Part shown: positions 51,377 through 60,575 of the stretch, piece by piece
How the letters are laid out: each line of letters opens with the position of its first letter
Numbering within the stretch: position 1 is the first letter of the stretch
Source of the DNA: Salinarchaeum sp. Harcht-Bsk1
GTDB taxonomy: Archaea; Halobacteriota; Halobacteria; Halobacteriales; Salinarchaeaceae
NCBI RefSeq assembly: GCF_000403645.1
Contig: NC_021313.1
Span: 1,569,014-1,633,013, forward strand
Reading direction: 5' to 3'
Length of the DNA: 64,000 bases
Program-made: the position numbers and the translations under genes
The notes under the pieces: model-generated
The model's database searches: none
Told to the model about the DNA's origin: nothing
Seen by the model: the letters and a program-made list of their open reading frames with translations, nothing else

Positions 51377-52129
51377 TCACGGTTCGTAGAACTCGACGCG
51401 GTCTGCCCGGAGGTCCTCGACCTGCGCGCTCTGGCTACCGGCCGAGACGACGCCGTCCGTGCTGGCCACGAAGATGCTCTGCTCGATCGGAAACGAGTTC
51501 GTCGCTGGCGAGATGATGCTCTGGCGGACGTTGATGACCTCGCCGTCGACGGTTGCAGGCTCGTTCGTATCGGTCGTCCGGCCCTCGATACGGGCGGCCA
51601 GCGGCTGGTCCTCCCGCAGGAATCGCGCCGCGTCGATCACCGCGCGGAAGAAGCTGTCGTGGGTGGTGGGCAGCGGCGCCGGATCGGCGGCGTAGAGCTC
51701 GGAACTTCGTTGCCACCACGCGAACAACATCGTGTTGAGCTGGAGGTCGCCGAAGAACTGATCCCGGTAGCGGAGGGCGCGCCCCGCCTGGCCGTCGGAG
51801 TCGTGCAGCTCCGCCTCCGTGTAGAACCCCCGATCGTAATCGACGCTCGCGGCGGTGACGAAGTCGATCGGGCGCTCCCAGTGGCGAACCAGCGTCGCGG
51901 GATAGGGTCGCTCGCCGGTCGATGTCTCGACCTCTCCGCCGACGAGCAGGAGGACGAGGACGTCGTCGGCGAGTGCAGCATCCAGTTCCGGCGTCAGTTC
52001 CCCGACGAGTGGCGACGGTGCCGAGCAAATGACCAGGTCCGTCGCCGTGGCGAGCAGGTCGCGGAGCGACGACAGCGCGGCCGCCCGGTCCTCGAGGTTC
52101 CGGTAGTGCTGCTCGCGCATCGTCTGCAC
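51377..52129 (-). CDS. stand-alone TrmB-type sensor domain without helix-turn-helix (paralogue 2)
   Basis: The protein of 250 residues (247 if the ATG at 52120 is used) begins with a short helix. It then has ATDLVICSAPSPLVGELTPEL and VLVLLLVGGEVE, then YRDQFFGDLQLNTMLFAWWQ, then a C-terminal beta part with GRTTDTNEPATVDGEVINVRQ and SIFVASTDGVVSAGSQS. It matches the effector half of TrmB regulators but has no winged helix. A minus-strand AGATATTC centred about 30 bases before 52120 favours that start. It is divergent from the histidine kinase and a likely partner or co-regulated gene. Confidence 0.65.
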   Translation of the reverse strand: MQTMREQHYRNLEDRAAALSSLRDLLATATDLVICSAPSPLVGELTPELDAALADDVLVLLLVGGEVETSTGERPYPATLVRHWERPIDFVTAASVDYDRGFYTEAELHDSDGQAGRALRYRDQFFGDLQLNTMLFAWWQRSSELYAADPAPLPTTHDSFFRAVIDAARFLREDQPLAARIEGRTTDTNEPATVDGEVINVRQSIISPATNSFPIEQSIFVASTDGVVSAGSQSAQVEDLRADRVEFYEP

Positions 52130-52175
52130 GTCGGGAGCCGGTGGCGAATATCTGTCGGCGGTGCTCGGCCCGAAC

Positions 52176-52185
52176 CGATTAATCG
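52176..52185 (+). promoter_or_regulatory. palindromic TATA-like element before the histidine kinase
   Basis: CGATTAATCG is a perfect palindrome centred 26-27 bases before the GTG at 52207. It supports that start and a leaderless transcript, and could also be an operator. Confidence 0.5.
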
Positions 52186-52206
52186 TCCCAGATCGTTGAG
52201 GCAGGC

Positions 52207-53826
52207 GTGCATAGGCTGGTGCCGCGACTGCTCGTGTTCGGGCACGATCCAGAGAGCGGTGCCATCGCCGAGGCCCTTGCCGGGAGCGAGTTCGATTCCG
52301 AGGTCGTCACCGTCGCGAGTCGGGAAGCGGCGCTGACCACACTCGACCGCCAGCGGATCGACTGCGTGATCACCGGCTACGACGTGCCCGACGAGCGGGG
52401 CCGGACCTACATGGGTGGGCTCCGGCTCCTCGAAGCCGTGCGCGAGGAACACGGCGACCTGCCGGTCGTGATCTTCACGGACGTCGTGAACGAGGATAGC
52501 CTCCGACTCGCCGCCGCGAACGGCGTCCGGGCGTACGTTCGGGACCAACCCGGTGAGGATGCCGTCGGCCAGCTACGCTATCACGTGGATTCGGCGATCC
52601 GCGGCCAGCTCGCGGAGCGTCGCGCCGCCGAACAGGACCGGATCAACCACCTGATGCGCGGCGTGACCCAGACGCTCGTGCTCGAGGAGGATCGCGGCGA
52701 GATGCTGGCAGCCCTCTGTTCGGAGCTGACCGAACAGGCCGTCTACCGATACGCGGCGTACCACGAACGCAGGGAGACGGGGGTCGATCCCGAACCTGAC
52801 AGCGCGGCCGGAAGCGCGTCGGGCGAGACGAGCGATACCGGGTTGGCCCGGCGCTGCGTGGAACGGGGGACGGTCGAAACCGCAAGACTGCGACGGCTTG
52901 TAGGTGACGATTCGGAGACGGACGCCGGGGCGACCGACCCGGCCGCGAAAGCCTGTGAGACGCTGCTTCGCGTGGCCGTGCCGATCGGCTACGAGGACGA
53001 GCGCTTCGGCGTCCTCGTCCTCGAGACCGATCCCGAGCACGCCGTCTACGAGAGCGAAACCGCCGTCCTCGCGGAGCTCGGCGAGGCGATCGGCCACGCG
53101 CTGAACGCCGTCGAAACGCGGGACGCACTCGAGCAGCGCGAGACGGAACTCGAACGACGGACCGAACAGCTTGAGAGATTCGCGAGCCTCGTCTCCCACG
53201 ACGTTCGGAACCCGCTCAACGTCGCGCAGGGGTACGTCGACCTCCTCGAGGAGCGAAGTGACGACCCGGCGATCGAGGAGATCGCGCAGTCGCTGGATCG
53301 GATCGAGGCGATCATCTCGGACATCCTGGCGTTGACCCGTGCCGAGCAGGAGCTCACGCTCGCGCCGACGGAGCTCACGGTAGTGGTGTCCGACGCCTGG
53401 GCAGCGGTCGACACGCCGAACGCGACGCTCGAGATCGCCAAGGGGGCGAGCGAGGACGGTGGCCTCCCGCGCGTCGAGGCCGACGCTTCCCAGCTGCAAC
53501 GCGTTTTCGAGAATCTGTTCCGGAACGCGATCGAGCACGGGCGGCCGGACGAGGGGGAAGATGCCGAAGCGGTGACGCTGACCGTCCACGTGACCTTCGA
53601 CGCCGAGGACGGCGAACTCGTCGTCGCCGACGACGGCGTCGGCTTCCCCGACGGCGCGACCGCTGCACTCTTCGAGCTCGGCGAGACTGGCAGCCGGGAT
53701 GGCACCGGCATCGGACTCGCGATCGTCGGCGATCTGCTCGAACGCCACGGCTGGACCGTCACCGCGGAGAACGGACCATCCGGCGGCGCCTGCTTCCGAA
53801 TCGGCGGTATCAAGCCGCTGGAGTGA
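52207..53826 (+). CDS. histidine kinase with degenerate receiver and GAF-like domain
   Basis: The 539-residue protein starts at GTG. It contains a receiver-like domain at about residues 6-115 in which the phospho-acceptor aspartate is replaced by glycine (DCVITGYDVPDERG; G57). A GAF-like domain follows (about 150-300, QAVYRYAAYHERRETG; FGVLVLETDPEHAVYESETA). A coiled coil leads to the H-box VSHDVRNPLNVAQGY (histidine about 332). The ATPase part has RVFENLFRNAIEHG, VVADDGVGFPDG and GTGIGLAIVGDLLERHG. It signals in the cytoplasm or at the membrane; there are no membrane helices. No response regulator is adjacent. Confidence 0.9.
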   Translation: MHRLVPRLLVFGHDPESGAIAEALAGSEFDSEVVTVASREAALTTLDRQRIDCVITGYDVPDERGRTYMGGLRLLEAVREEHGDLPVVIFTDVVNEDSLRLAAANGVRAYVRDQPGEDAVGQLRYHVDSAIRGQLAERRAAEQDRINHLMRGVTQTLVLEEDRGEMLAALCSELTEQAVYRYAAYHERRETGVDPEPDSAAGSASGETSDTGLARRCVERGTVETARLRRLVGDDSETDAGATDPAAKACETLLRVAVPIGYEDERFGVLVLETDPEHAVYESETAVLAELGEAIGHALNAVETRDALEQRETELERRTEQLERFASLVSHDVRNPLNVAQGYVDLLEERSDDPAIEEIAQSLDRIEAIISDILALTRAEQELTLAPTELTVVVSDAWAAVDTPNATLEIAKGASEDGGLPRVEADASQLQRVFENLFRNAIEHGRPDEGEDAEAVTLTVHVTFDAEDGELVVADDGVGFPDGATAALFELGETGSRDGTGIGLAIVGDLLERHGWTVTAENGPSGGACFRIGGIKPLE

Positions 53827-53948
53827 CCGCGAGGTACCGGACGTCGGGATCAGTATTGTGCCACGATGTAGCGTTCTGGCGTGTGCGGACCGGTGTCGCG
53901 GGGCGTGGATCGCACAGACTTAGTAGGCACGGGGCCGTCCCACCGCGC

Positions 53949-54878
53949 ATGGGATTCGAGGACATGGACGTGGACACGATCTGGCTCGACGGTGAGTTCG
54001 TGGACTGGGACGAGGCCCAGATCCACGTCCTCACGCACAGTCTCCACTACGGCACCGCCGTCTTCGAGGGGATCCGCTGTTACGACACCGAGGAGGGACC
54101 GGCGATCTTCCGGTGGGATTCACACGTGGACCGCCTCTACGAGTCGGCAAAGCCACTCGAGCTGGACATCCAGCACGAGCCCGAGGAGCTTCGGGAGGCA
54201 ACGGAGCAACTCATCCGCGACCAGGACTTGCCCTCCTGTTACATCCGGCCGATCGTCTTCTACGGCTACGACAGCCTCGGGGTCAGCCCGAAAGACTGCC
54301 CGACGCGGACCGCGATCGCGGCCTGGCCGTGGGGCGCCTACCTCGGCGAGGACGCCCTCGAGAACGGCGTCGACGTGATGATCTCCAGCTGGCGCAAGCA
54401 CCACCCGAGCCAGATCCCGACGAACGTCAAGGCGACCGGTCCCTACATCAACAGCATGCTCGCTGGCGAGGAGGCCCGTCGCAACGGCTACGTCGAGGCC
54501 ATCGTCCTCAACAAGGACGGCCAGGTCGCGGAGGGCCCCGGCGAGAACCTGTTCCTCGTCCGGGACGGCGAGATCTTCACCCCCGGCCTCTCAGAGAGCA
54601 TCCTCGAGGGGATCACCCGGGAGTCGATCATTCAGATCGCTCGCGACCTCGGCTACACCGTCCACGACCAGGCGTCGATCAGCCGCGGGGAGCTCTACAC
54701 CGCCGACGAGCTCTTCTTCACCGGCACCGCCGCCGAGGTCACGCCGATCCGCACCGTCGACGACGTCGAGATCGGCTCTGGCACCCGCGGCCCCGTCACC
54801 GAGGAGCTCCAGCAGACGTTCTTCGACGTGGTCGAACGGCGCACCGACGAGTACGACGACTGGTTCTCCTACGTCTGA
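53949..54878 (+). CDS. ilvE: branched-chain amino acid aminotransferase
   Basis: The 309-residue class IV aminotransferase moves the amino group between branched-chain amino acids and 2-oxoglutarate. Conserved features are HVLTHSLHYGTAVFEGIRCY (about 26-45), SSWRKHHPSQIPTNVKATGP with the PLP lysine near residue 160, AIVLNKDGQVAEGPGENLFL and SEG-type ending FFTGTAAEVTPIRTVD. The length and order are typical. The start MGFEDMDVDT was used because longer frames overlap the kinase end. It is downstream of the histidine kinase, 122 bp away. Confidence 0.96.
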   Translation: MGFEDMDVDTIWLDGEFVDWDEAQIHVLTHSLHYGTAVFEGIRCYDTEEGPAIFRWDSHVDRLYESAKPLELDIQHEPEELREATEQLIRDQDLPSCYIRPIVFYGYDSLGVSPKDCPTRTAIAAWPWGAYLGEDALENGVDVMISSWRKHHPSQIPTNVKATGPYINSMLAGEEARRNGYVEAIVLNKDGQVAEGPGENLFLVRDGEIFTPGLSESILEGITRESIIQIARDLGYTVHDQASISRGELYTADELFFTGTAAEVTPIRTVDDVEIGSGTRGPVTEELQQTFFDVVERRTDEYDDWFSYV

Positions 54879-55029
54879 GGTCGGGGCTCGCAACCGCCAG
54901 CCGACCGACGCGATCGAAGCGGCCGCCGTCGATCCGCGCGGTCACGACGTTCCGATCGCTGACGCTGTTCGTTCACTTCCCAGACCGGTTCGGTACAGTA
55001 GCGCTGATCGACAGCGACGGCGACGCCGC

Positions 55030-55764
55030 CTACTCGTCGGGCGTCGCGTCGACCTCGCCGGCGCGGCGCTCCGCCGACCGCTCGATCCCGATCTCCTCCT
55101 CGGCGTCCGCGTCGTCGAGCGCTTCGGAGACGTCCTCCTCGGTGACGCCGGAGGGGAGCACCCGCGAACTGGCCTCCTCCTCGTCGCCGAACCCGGCGCT
55201 GAGCAGTCGAGTGAGCGCGGTCTCGACGCCCTCGTCGGTCTCGGTGATGTCTTCGGGGGCGACCTCGACGACGAACCCGGTGGTGATGTTCGGCGCGGTC
55301 GGCATGAAGAGCAGTTCGCGACCGTCGGGCGTCTGCTTGCCCGTCTTGAACGCCGTGAGGCGCATCCCGTCCCAGGGCTCGACCTTCACGGGCGTCTGGA
55401 GGGACTGGGTGCCGGTGAGGGCGGTCTCGGCGGCCATCTTCGAGGCGTTGTAGACGACGCGGAGTCCGGGCACCTGGTTCACGAGGCGGTCGAGCGCGGA
55501 CTCGAAGAGGTTGCCCACGGCAGTCCGCATCAGGTAGCCGACCCCGAGGACGAGCAGGGTAAAGACGACGAGCGTGACCACCACCCGGACGAGTTCGACG
55601 GGCACGTTCTCGATCCCGAAGGACTCGAGCAGGCTCGCGTCGACGGCGGCGAGGAAGGGCGCGTTGGCGATGATGCCGTACACCCAGAGCACGACCCAGA
55701 TCGTGACGATGATCGGGACGAGGACGACGAGGCCGCTCGCGAAGTCCCGTTTCCAGGTCGCCAT
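55030..55764 (-). CDS. DUF502-type membrane protein
   Basis: The 244-residue protein has two N-terminal membrane segments (about 9-31, LVVLVPIIVTIWVVLWVYGI; 61-83, VVVTLVVFTLLVLGVGYLM). A cytoplasmic domain with VPGLRVVYNASKMAAETALT, MRLTAFKTGKQTPDGRELL and FMPTAPNITTGFVVEVAPED follows, as in DUF502 proteins. Its function is not known. The acidic end EEDVSEALDDADAEEEIGIE is disordered. It is convergent with ilvE. Confidence 0.88.
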   Translation of the reverse strand: MATWKRDFASGLVVLVPIIVTIWVVLWVYGIIANAPFLAAVDASLLESFGIENVPVELVRVVVTLVVFTLLVLGVGYLMRTAVGNLFESALDRLVNQVPGLRVVYNASKMAAETALTGTQSLQTPVKVEPWDGMRLTAFKTGKQTPDGRELLFMPTAPNITTGFVVEVAPEDITETDEGVETALTRLLSAGFGDEEEASSRVLPSGVTEEDVSEALDDADAEEEIGIERSAERRAGEVDATPDE

Positions 55765-56141
55765 TCGCCTGAACGTGAGGTCCCGGGGGTAATGAGCGTG
55801 TTCGTTTCGAGCACGTGTCGCGGATCGAAATTCTCCGAGTCATCGAACTCCCGGCCCCTCGTCGGCGCTACGGCTCGTTCGGGGCCTCGAGGCGACCCCA
55901 AGCACCTAGAGTCCCGTTTGATGGGGTAACGGGGGCTTCCCGACACCACGGTCGACGGTCTCGGCTCCGGGCGCACCGCGCTCGGGCCACCGTCGACGTT
56001 CGAGCGAGCACGCAGTCGGGGGCCGTCCGCCGCCGCGGGTCCACGCGATCCGGCCCACCGGATCGCGGGGCGCGATTGGGGACGGGAGGTCGTACCCGCC
56101 CGGCGACGGGACTGCGCCGCTCGTGACTGCGAGAGAGCACC
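55765..56141. other. intergenic region before the fibre operon
   Basis: The stretch is GC-rich with no supported gene and no strong TATA element. A weak GATGGGGTAACGG lies near 55920. It should carry the promoter of the surface-protein operon and that of the DUF502 gene. Confidence 0.4.
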
Positions 56142-57557
56142 ATGACTGGAGATGACACCACCGCGGCGGACGACGCCGCGAACGATGGAGCGGAACCGGA
56201 TCGCATCGAACGACTCGAACGGACGGTCGAGACGCTCGCCGAGCGGGTCGTCGAACTGGAGACCGAGCGCGCCGCCACAGCCAGCGGCGGCGGGGTCGTC
56301 TCGCGGCGGTCGGTGCTCGGAGCGCTGGGGCTCGCCGGCCTGGCGGGCCTGGGCGCGACCACTGCAGCCGGCGATCCGCAGGGCCAGATCGGGACGTCGA
56401 ACGACCCGCTACGGGCGCTGAACGTCGAGACGATCAACGCCGGTCTCGCGTCGACGCAGTTCGAACTCTCCGTCGGCGGGAGCCGTGCCCTCCACCTCGG
56501 TCAGGAGGAGCAGACGCAATCGCTTGCCGGCTCGGTCGTCCTCGGGCACTCGAACAACGGCGCATCGGGCCCGTGCGCCACGATCAGCGGCGGCGGCCGG
56601 GCCGGCGCGCCACACGATGCGGGCCGCAGGGCGGCGGTCGGTGGCGGCACGGGCAACGAGGCGACGGGGAACGCCGCAACGATCGCCGGCGGCATCACCA
56701 ACGACGCGAGCGGCAGGCAGACCGCCATCGGGGGTGGCAACGGTAACACCGCGAACTCGCTGCAAGCCACGATCAGCGGCGGCAGGGACAACACCGCCAG
56801 CGGCGAGGGGGCGACGGTCGGCGGGGGCGTCCTGAACGAGGCCAGTGGCGACTACGCGGTCGTGCCGGGCGGAGAGGCAAACAGTGCGGCGGCGCCCCAC
56901 TCCTTCGCCGGCGGGACGCACGCGTCCGCGACGCACGAGGGGGCGTTCATCTGGTCCGACACTTCGAGCGGTGGGCTCACCACGCTGAACCCGGACGAGT
57001 TCGCCGTGCTGGCCTCCGGCGGCACGTTCTTCTTCTCGAACGCAGGAGCGACGACGGGCGTCGAGCTGTCCTCGGGGTCGGGCTCGTGGTCCTCGGCGTC
57101 CTCGCGGACGCTGAAGTCCGACGTCGAACCGGTCGCCGGCGAGGACGTCCTCGAGCGGGTGACCGACCTCGAGATCTCCCGGTGGAGTTACGACAGCCAG
57201 CCCGGCGTCCGGCACATGGGCCCGATGTCCGAGGAGTTCCACGAGGCCTTTGGGCTCGGCGACGACGAGGAGCAGATCAGCACCGTCGACGCCGACGGCG
57301 TCGCGTTCGCCGCCATCCAGGGCCTCGCGGAGCGCAACGAAGAGACCACCGAACGTGTAGAAACGACCAGCGATCGGATCGACGAACTCGAAGCCGAGAA
57401 CGAGGCACTCCGCTCGGAGCTCCAGGAACTCCGTGCCGAAGTCGAGTTCGTCCAGAATGCGATGGTCGCCGCCGACGGTGGAATGCCGAAGGAGTCGACG
57501 GTCACCACCGGGGAGGGAGACGCCGGCGATCCGGAGAGCGGAGGCGAAGGGCAGTGA
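56142..57557 (+). CDS. Tat-exported head-repeat fibre protein with C-terminal S74 chaperone domain
   Basis: The 471-residue protein begins with an acidic coiled coil (RIERLERTVETLAERVVELE, about 21-40). A twin-arginine signal follows (VVSRRSVLGALGLAGLAGLG, about 52-71), an unusual long region before the arginines. YadA-type head repeats then run from about 130 to 265, with GGGTGNEATGNAATIAGG, ITNDASGRQTAIGGGNGN and SGGRDNTASGEGATVGGG. The C-terminal part (SSASSRTLKSDVEP, about 318-330) matches the intramolecular chaperone/S74 self-cleavage domain with a Ser-Lys pair, followed by a coiled coil. It is probably a surface fibre or adhesin. Its stop overlaps the next gene as GTGA. Confidence 0.8.
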   Translation: MTGDDTTAADDAANDGAEPDRIERLERTVETLAERVVELETERAATASGGGVVSRRSVLGALGLAGLAGLGATTAAGDPQGQIGTSNDPLRALNVETINAGLASTQFELSVGGSRALHLGQEEQTQSLAGSVVLGHSNNGASGPCATISGGGRAGAPHDAGRRAAVGGGTGNEATGNAATIAGGITNDASGRQTAIGGGNGNTANSLQATISGGRDNTASGEGATVGGGVLNEASGDYAVVPGGEANSAAAPHSFAGGTHASATHEGAFIWSDTSSGGLTTLNPDEFAVLASGGTFFFSNAGATTGVELSSGSGSWSSASSRTLKSDVEPVAGEDVLERVTDLEISRWSYDSQPGVRHMGPMSEEFHEAFGLGDDEEQISTVDADGVAFAAIQGLAERNEETTERVETTSDRIDELEAENEALRSELQELRAEVEFVQNAMVAADGGMPKESTVTTGEGDAGDPESGGEGQ

Positions 57558-58840
57558 GGACCCGCGGCGTGATCGCGGCGGTCGCGATCGCCGCGCTCCT
57601 CGCGGTCGCGATCGGTTCACTCGGCGGCGTCGCGGCCGCCGACCCGGACGCCGGGTGCGTCGGCACCGAACGGGGGACGCCCTTCCAGACGGACGGCGGC
57701 TTCACGGTCTGGTACAACGACAGCGAGCCGATGCCCGGCAGCGGGCCGTTCGTCGACGACCAGACCCTCCGGTTCCGGAACGTCACGCTGTCCTCCGGGG
57801 GTGCCACCGAACTCGTGCTCGAGGACGGGACGGGTCCGGAGACCTGCCTCGGTGGGATCGACGCCACGGCGGCCCCGATCGTGATCGACCCCGACGGCGA
57901 GCAAGCAGTGCGCGTCGCGGGGCAGGTGCGGGCGCTCTCGGTCGCGGACGCGCAGTTCGGCGACGGCGCGGCCGACTTCGCGTACGACGCAACGAGCGAC
58001 TGGACGATCGAGGTCACCGACACCGGGTTCGGCGGCGGGACCACGATAGAGGCCGTGGACGCCAGCGGGAGCACGCTCGCTACCGGCACCGTCGACAGCT
58101 CCGGTGCCCTGGGTCTCACGCTCCCGGCGGGAACGAACGAGGTCGCACTCCGAGCGGAGAGCGGGAACCAATCGGATGGCGGAACGGACGGTGGGAGCGG
58201 CAGTGGAGATGACGGCGACGGCAGCGGGGACGGTACCACCGACGGGAACGCGACCGACGACGCCACTGACGGCGGATCCACGAACGACGGTGACGGCGGG
58301 TCAACGAACGACACTGACGGCAGTGGCAGCGATGGGTCGAGCGACACTGACGGCGGGTCCGCAAGTGGCACTGACGGCGGCAGCGACGGGGCGAGCGGCG
58401 ATGGCGACGGCGGCGAGAGCGACAGCGGGCTGCCCTGGCCGCTCATCGGCGGTGGCGTTGCCGCCGTCCTGGTCGCCGGCGGCGCCGGCTACTTCCTGAA
58501 CAGCGGCGGGCGTGGCGACGCGACCGGCGCCGACGGCGGAGGTGGCTCGACTGACGGGCCGGCTGCCGACGTCGCGGCGGGCAACGGCGCGACGGCCGCA
58601 GCAGACGACGCCGGGACGGAGTCCGCCGGACAGGGGGAGACAGGGCCACAGGACGCCGGAGCCGACGCGGGGGCACCGGCAGCGGCCGAGTCGACGGCGG
58701 TGGACGACGCGGCGAACGAGGAGATGGATCGGCCTGCCGACGACGACCCCGTCGACGACCCCAACGACGGATCCACCGCTGAAGCCCGGGAGGGAGACGA
58801 AGGCGGCGAAGCAGGTGAGAACGAGACGGCCGACGAGTGA
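57554..58840 (+). CDS. membrane-anchored Ser/Gly/Asp-rich surface protein
   Basis: The 428-residue protein starts at a GTG overlapping the fibre gene stop. It has a Sec-type signal (RGVIAAVAIAALLAVAIGSL, about 4-23), then a folded beta domain to about residue 200 (GTPFQTDGGFTVWYNDSEPM; GPFVDDQTLRFRNVTLSSGG). A long linker built of G, S, D, T and N follows (about 200-293). A membrane helix (LPWPLIGGGVAAVLVAGGAG, about 294-313) and an acidic cytoplasmic tail complete it. The linker offers many O-glycosylation sites. It probably anchors or displays the co-transcribed fibre (inference). Confidence 0.85.
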   Translation: MRTRGVIAAVAIAALLAVAIGSLGGVAAADPDAGCVGTERGTPFQTDGGFTVWYNDSEPMPGSGPFVDDQTLRFRNVTLSSGGATELVLEDGTGPETCLGGIDATAAPIVIDPDGEQAVRVAGQVRALSVADAQFGDGAADFAYDATSDWTIEVTDTGFGGGTTIEAVDASGSTLATGTVDSSGALGLTLPAGTNEVALRAESGNQSDGGTDGGSGSGDDGDGSGDGTTDGNATDDATDGGSTNDGDGGSTNDTDGSGSDGSSDTDGGSASGTDGGSDGASGDGDGGESDSGLPWPLIGGGVAAVLVAGGAGYFLNSGGRGDATGADGGGGSTDGPAADVAAGNGATAAADDAGTESAGQGETGPQDAGADAGAPAAAESTAVDDAANEEMDRPADDDPVDDPNDGSTAEAREGDEGGEAGENETADE

Positions 58841-58853
58841 CGGGCGAGTGCGA

Positions 58854-59687
58854 TCAGCGGTTGAGGATCGCCCGGAGCGCGAACAGCGCGTTCTCCTTGC
58901 GCTCGAGGACCCGCCGCGAGAAGTAGGAGAACCACTTGCCGCCGTAGGGCACGTACTGCCAGCACTCGTAGGTCTCCGCGAGGTCGAAGAGTCGATCCTC
59001 GCGCACGCCCGCGAGGAACTGGAACTCGAAGTCGGTGCCCGTCGCCTCGTGACACTCGATGGCGTGCTCGATCATCTGCTCGTCGTGGGAGCCGACGGCG
59101 ACGCCGCCGTCGTAGGTCTCGAACGCCTGGGTGAGCAGGTCGCGGTAGGCGTCGTTGACGGCGGCGCGGTCGGTGTAAGCGATCGCCTCGGGTTCGTCGT
59201 AGGCGCCCTTCACGAGGCGGACCTTCGCCGGCACGTCGGCGAACCGCTCGACGTCGGCCTCGGTGCGCCGGAGGTTCGCCTGCATGCAGACGCCGACGTC
59301 GTGGCCGTCGGTTGCGAAGGCCTCGACGGCGTCGAGCGTGACGTCGGTCGTCTCGTGGTCCTCCATGTCGAACCAGACGAAGCCGTCGTGCTCGGCGGCG
59401 GCCTCGACGACGAGCCTAGCGTTCTCGCGGAAGGTGTCGGCCCCGACGTCGAGACCCAGTTGGGAGGGCTTGACGGAGACGCAGGCCCTGAGTTCGGGGT
59501 CTTCGATGTCCGCGAGGAGGTCGCGGTAGGCGTCGCGGTCCCCGGCGGCGTCCTCGGGGTCGGTGTAGTGTTCCCCGAGGAGATTGAGAATCGCACCCAC
59601 CTGCCGGTCCTGGAGGTCCCAGGCGGTATCGACGGCCTCTGCAGGGGTTTCGCCCCCGACGAAGCGACTCGCGATCGGCGGGATCAT
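58854..59687 (-). CDS. proline dehydrogenase
   Basis: The 277-residue single-domain FAD enzyme oxidises proline to pyrroline-5-carboxylate. It carries the PRODH barrel: PPIASRFVGGETPAEAVDTA, LRACVSVKPSQLGLD, GFVWFDMEDHETTDVTL, VGVCMQANLRRTEADVERF, KVRLVKGAYDEPEAIAYT, VAVGSHDEQMIEHAI, FEFQFLAGV and the flavin/substrate-binding end YVPYGGKWFSYFSRRVLERK. The short form without the aldehyde dehydrogenase domain is common in archaea. It is convergent with the surface-protein operon. Confidence 0.93.
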   Translation of the reverse strand: MIPPIASRFVGGETPAEAVDTAWDLQDRQVGAILNLLGEHYTDPEDAAGDRDAYRDLLADIEDPELRACVSVKPSQLGLDVGADTFRENARLVVEAAAEHDGFVWFDMEDHETTDVTLDAVEAFATDGHDVGVCMQANLRRTEADVERFADVPAKVRLVKGAYDEPEAIAYTDRAAVNDAYRDLLTQAFETYDGGVAVGSHDEQMIEHAIECHEATGTDFEFQFLAGVREDRLFDLAETYECWQYVPYGGKWFSYFSRRVLERKENALFALRAILNR

Positions 59688-59845
59688 GGCCACTGCTTCG
59701 CAGTCGCCCGGTAAATGTCCGATGATCGTTCGTGACGGACGGCGCCGGGATGCGGGATCCAGCGGACCGCGAGGCACGTGGGCTCGCGCCGCCCGTCGCT
59801 GCCGGATCGCCACCCATTATGTGGCCGGCCCGCACGCTCGGGCAT

Positions 59846-60388
59846 ATGGTGCTCGAGGTCGTCGCGATCGCAGTCTGGGCGATGCTGCCGGCGTACGTGC
59901 CGAACAACGTCGCCGTGCTCGCCGGCGGGGGCCGCCCGATCGACGGCGGCCGGACCTGGGGCGGGAAGCGGGTCCTCGGCGACGGCAAGACCTGGCGCGG
60001 GACGGCGTTCGGGATCGCAGCGGGGCTGGCGCTCGCACTCGCACTCGACGCGATCGCTGGCGACGCCGGCAGCACGCTCGGCGTCGACCTCCCGGGGTTC
60101 CCGATCACCGCGGCGCTCGCGCTCCCGGCCGGCGCGATGCTCGGCGACGTCGGCGCGTCCTTCCTCAAGCGACGGACTGGCCGCGAACGCGGCGCGGCGT
60201 TCCCCGGCGTCGACCAGCTGGACTTCGTCGTGGGTGCGCTCGGGCTGACTGCCCTTGCCGCCCGGGACTGGTTCGGCGACGTGTTCGAGCCGCCAGTGCT
60301 TCTCGCGGTGCTGGTGCTCACGCCCGTCCTCCACGTGGGGACGAACGTGATCGCCTACCAGCTCGGGTTCAAGGACGAGCCCTGGTAG
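59846..60388 (+). CDS. carS: CDP-archaeol synthase
   Basis: The 180-residue integral membrane enzyme joins CTP to geranylgeranylated glycerol phosphate, giving CDP-archaeol for archaeal membrane lipids. The family motifs are [40 protein letters not shown] and [20 protein letters not shown], followed by [14 protein letters not shown]. About five membrane helices are seen. An ATG nine codons upstream ([14 protein letters not shown]) is an alternative start. It marks the host as archaeal. Confidence 0.95.
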   Translation: MVLEVVAIAVWAMLPAYVPNNVAVLAGGGRPIDGGRTWGGKRVLGDGKTWRGTAFGIAAGLALALALDAIAGDAGSTLGVDLPGFPITAALALPAGAMLGDVGASFLKRRTGRERGAAFPGVDQLDFVVGALGLTALAARDWFGDVFEPPVLLAVLVLTPVLHVGTNVIAYQLGFKDEPW

Positions 60389-60544
60389 CGGAGCGACCCG
60401 TCCGGACCTGTTTCTGCGGAGCGTTCACTTCCAGACATCTCCACGCCGGCGAGCGTGGGATCGGTGGCACGGTCGCGTCGGCGGACAACGTCGGTCGGAT
60501 CGGCGTGTTCCTCACGGTCGTGAAGATTTAGCCGCGAGCCGACG

Positions 60545-60551
60545 CCTATAA
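60545..60551 (+). promoter_or_regulatory. TATA box of the small zinc-finger gene
   Basis: CTATAAG is centred about 28 bases before the ATG at 60576, which would give a leaderless transcript. Confidence 0.65.
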
Positions 60552-60575
60552 GTGTACACATGTTTTTCTGTTGGT

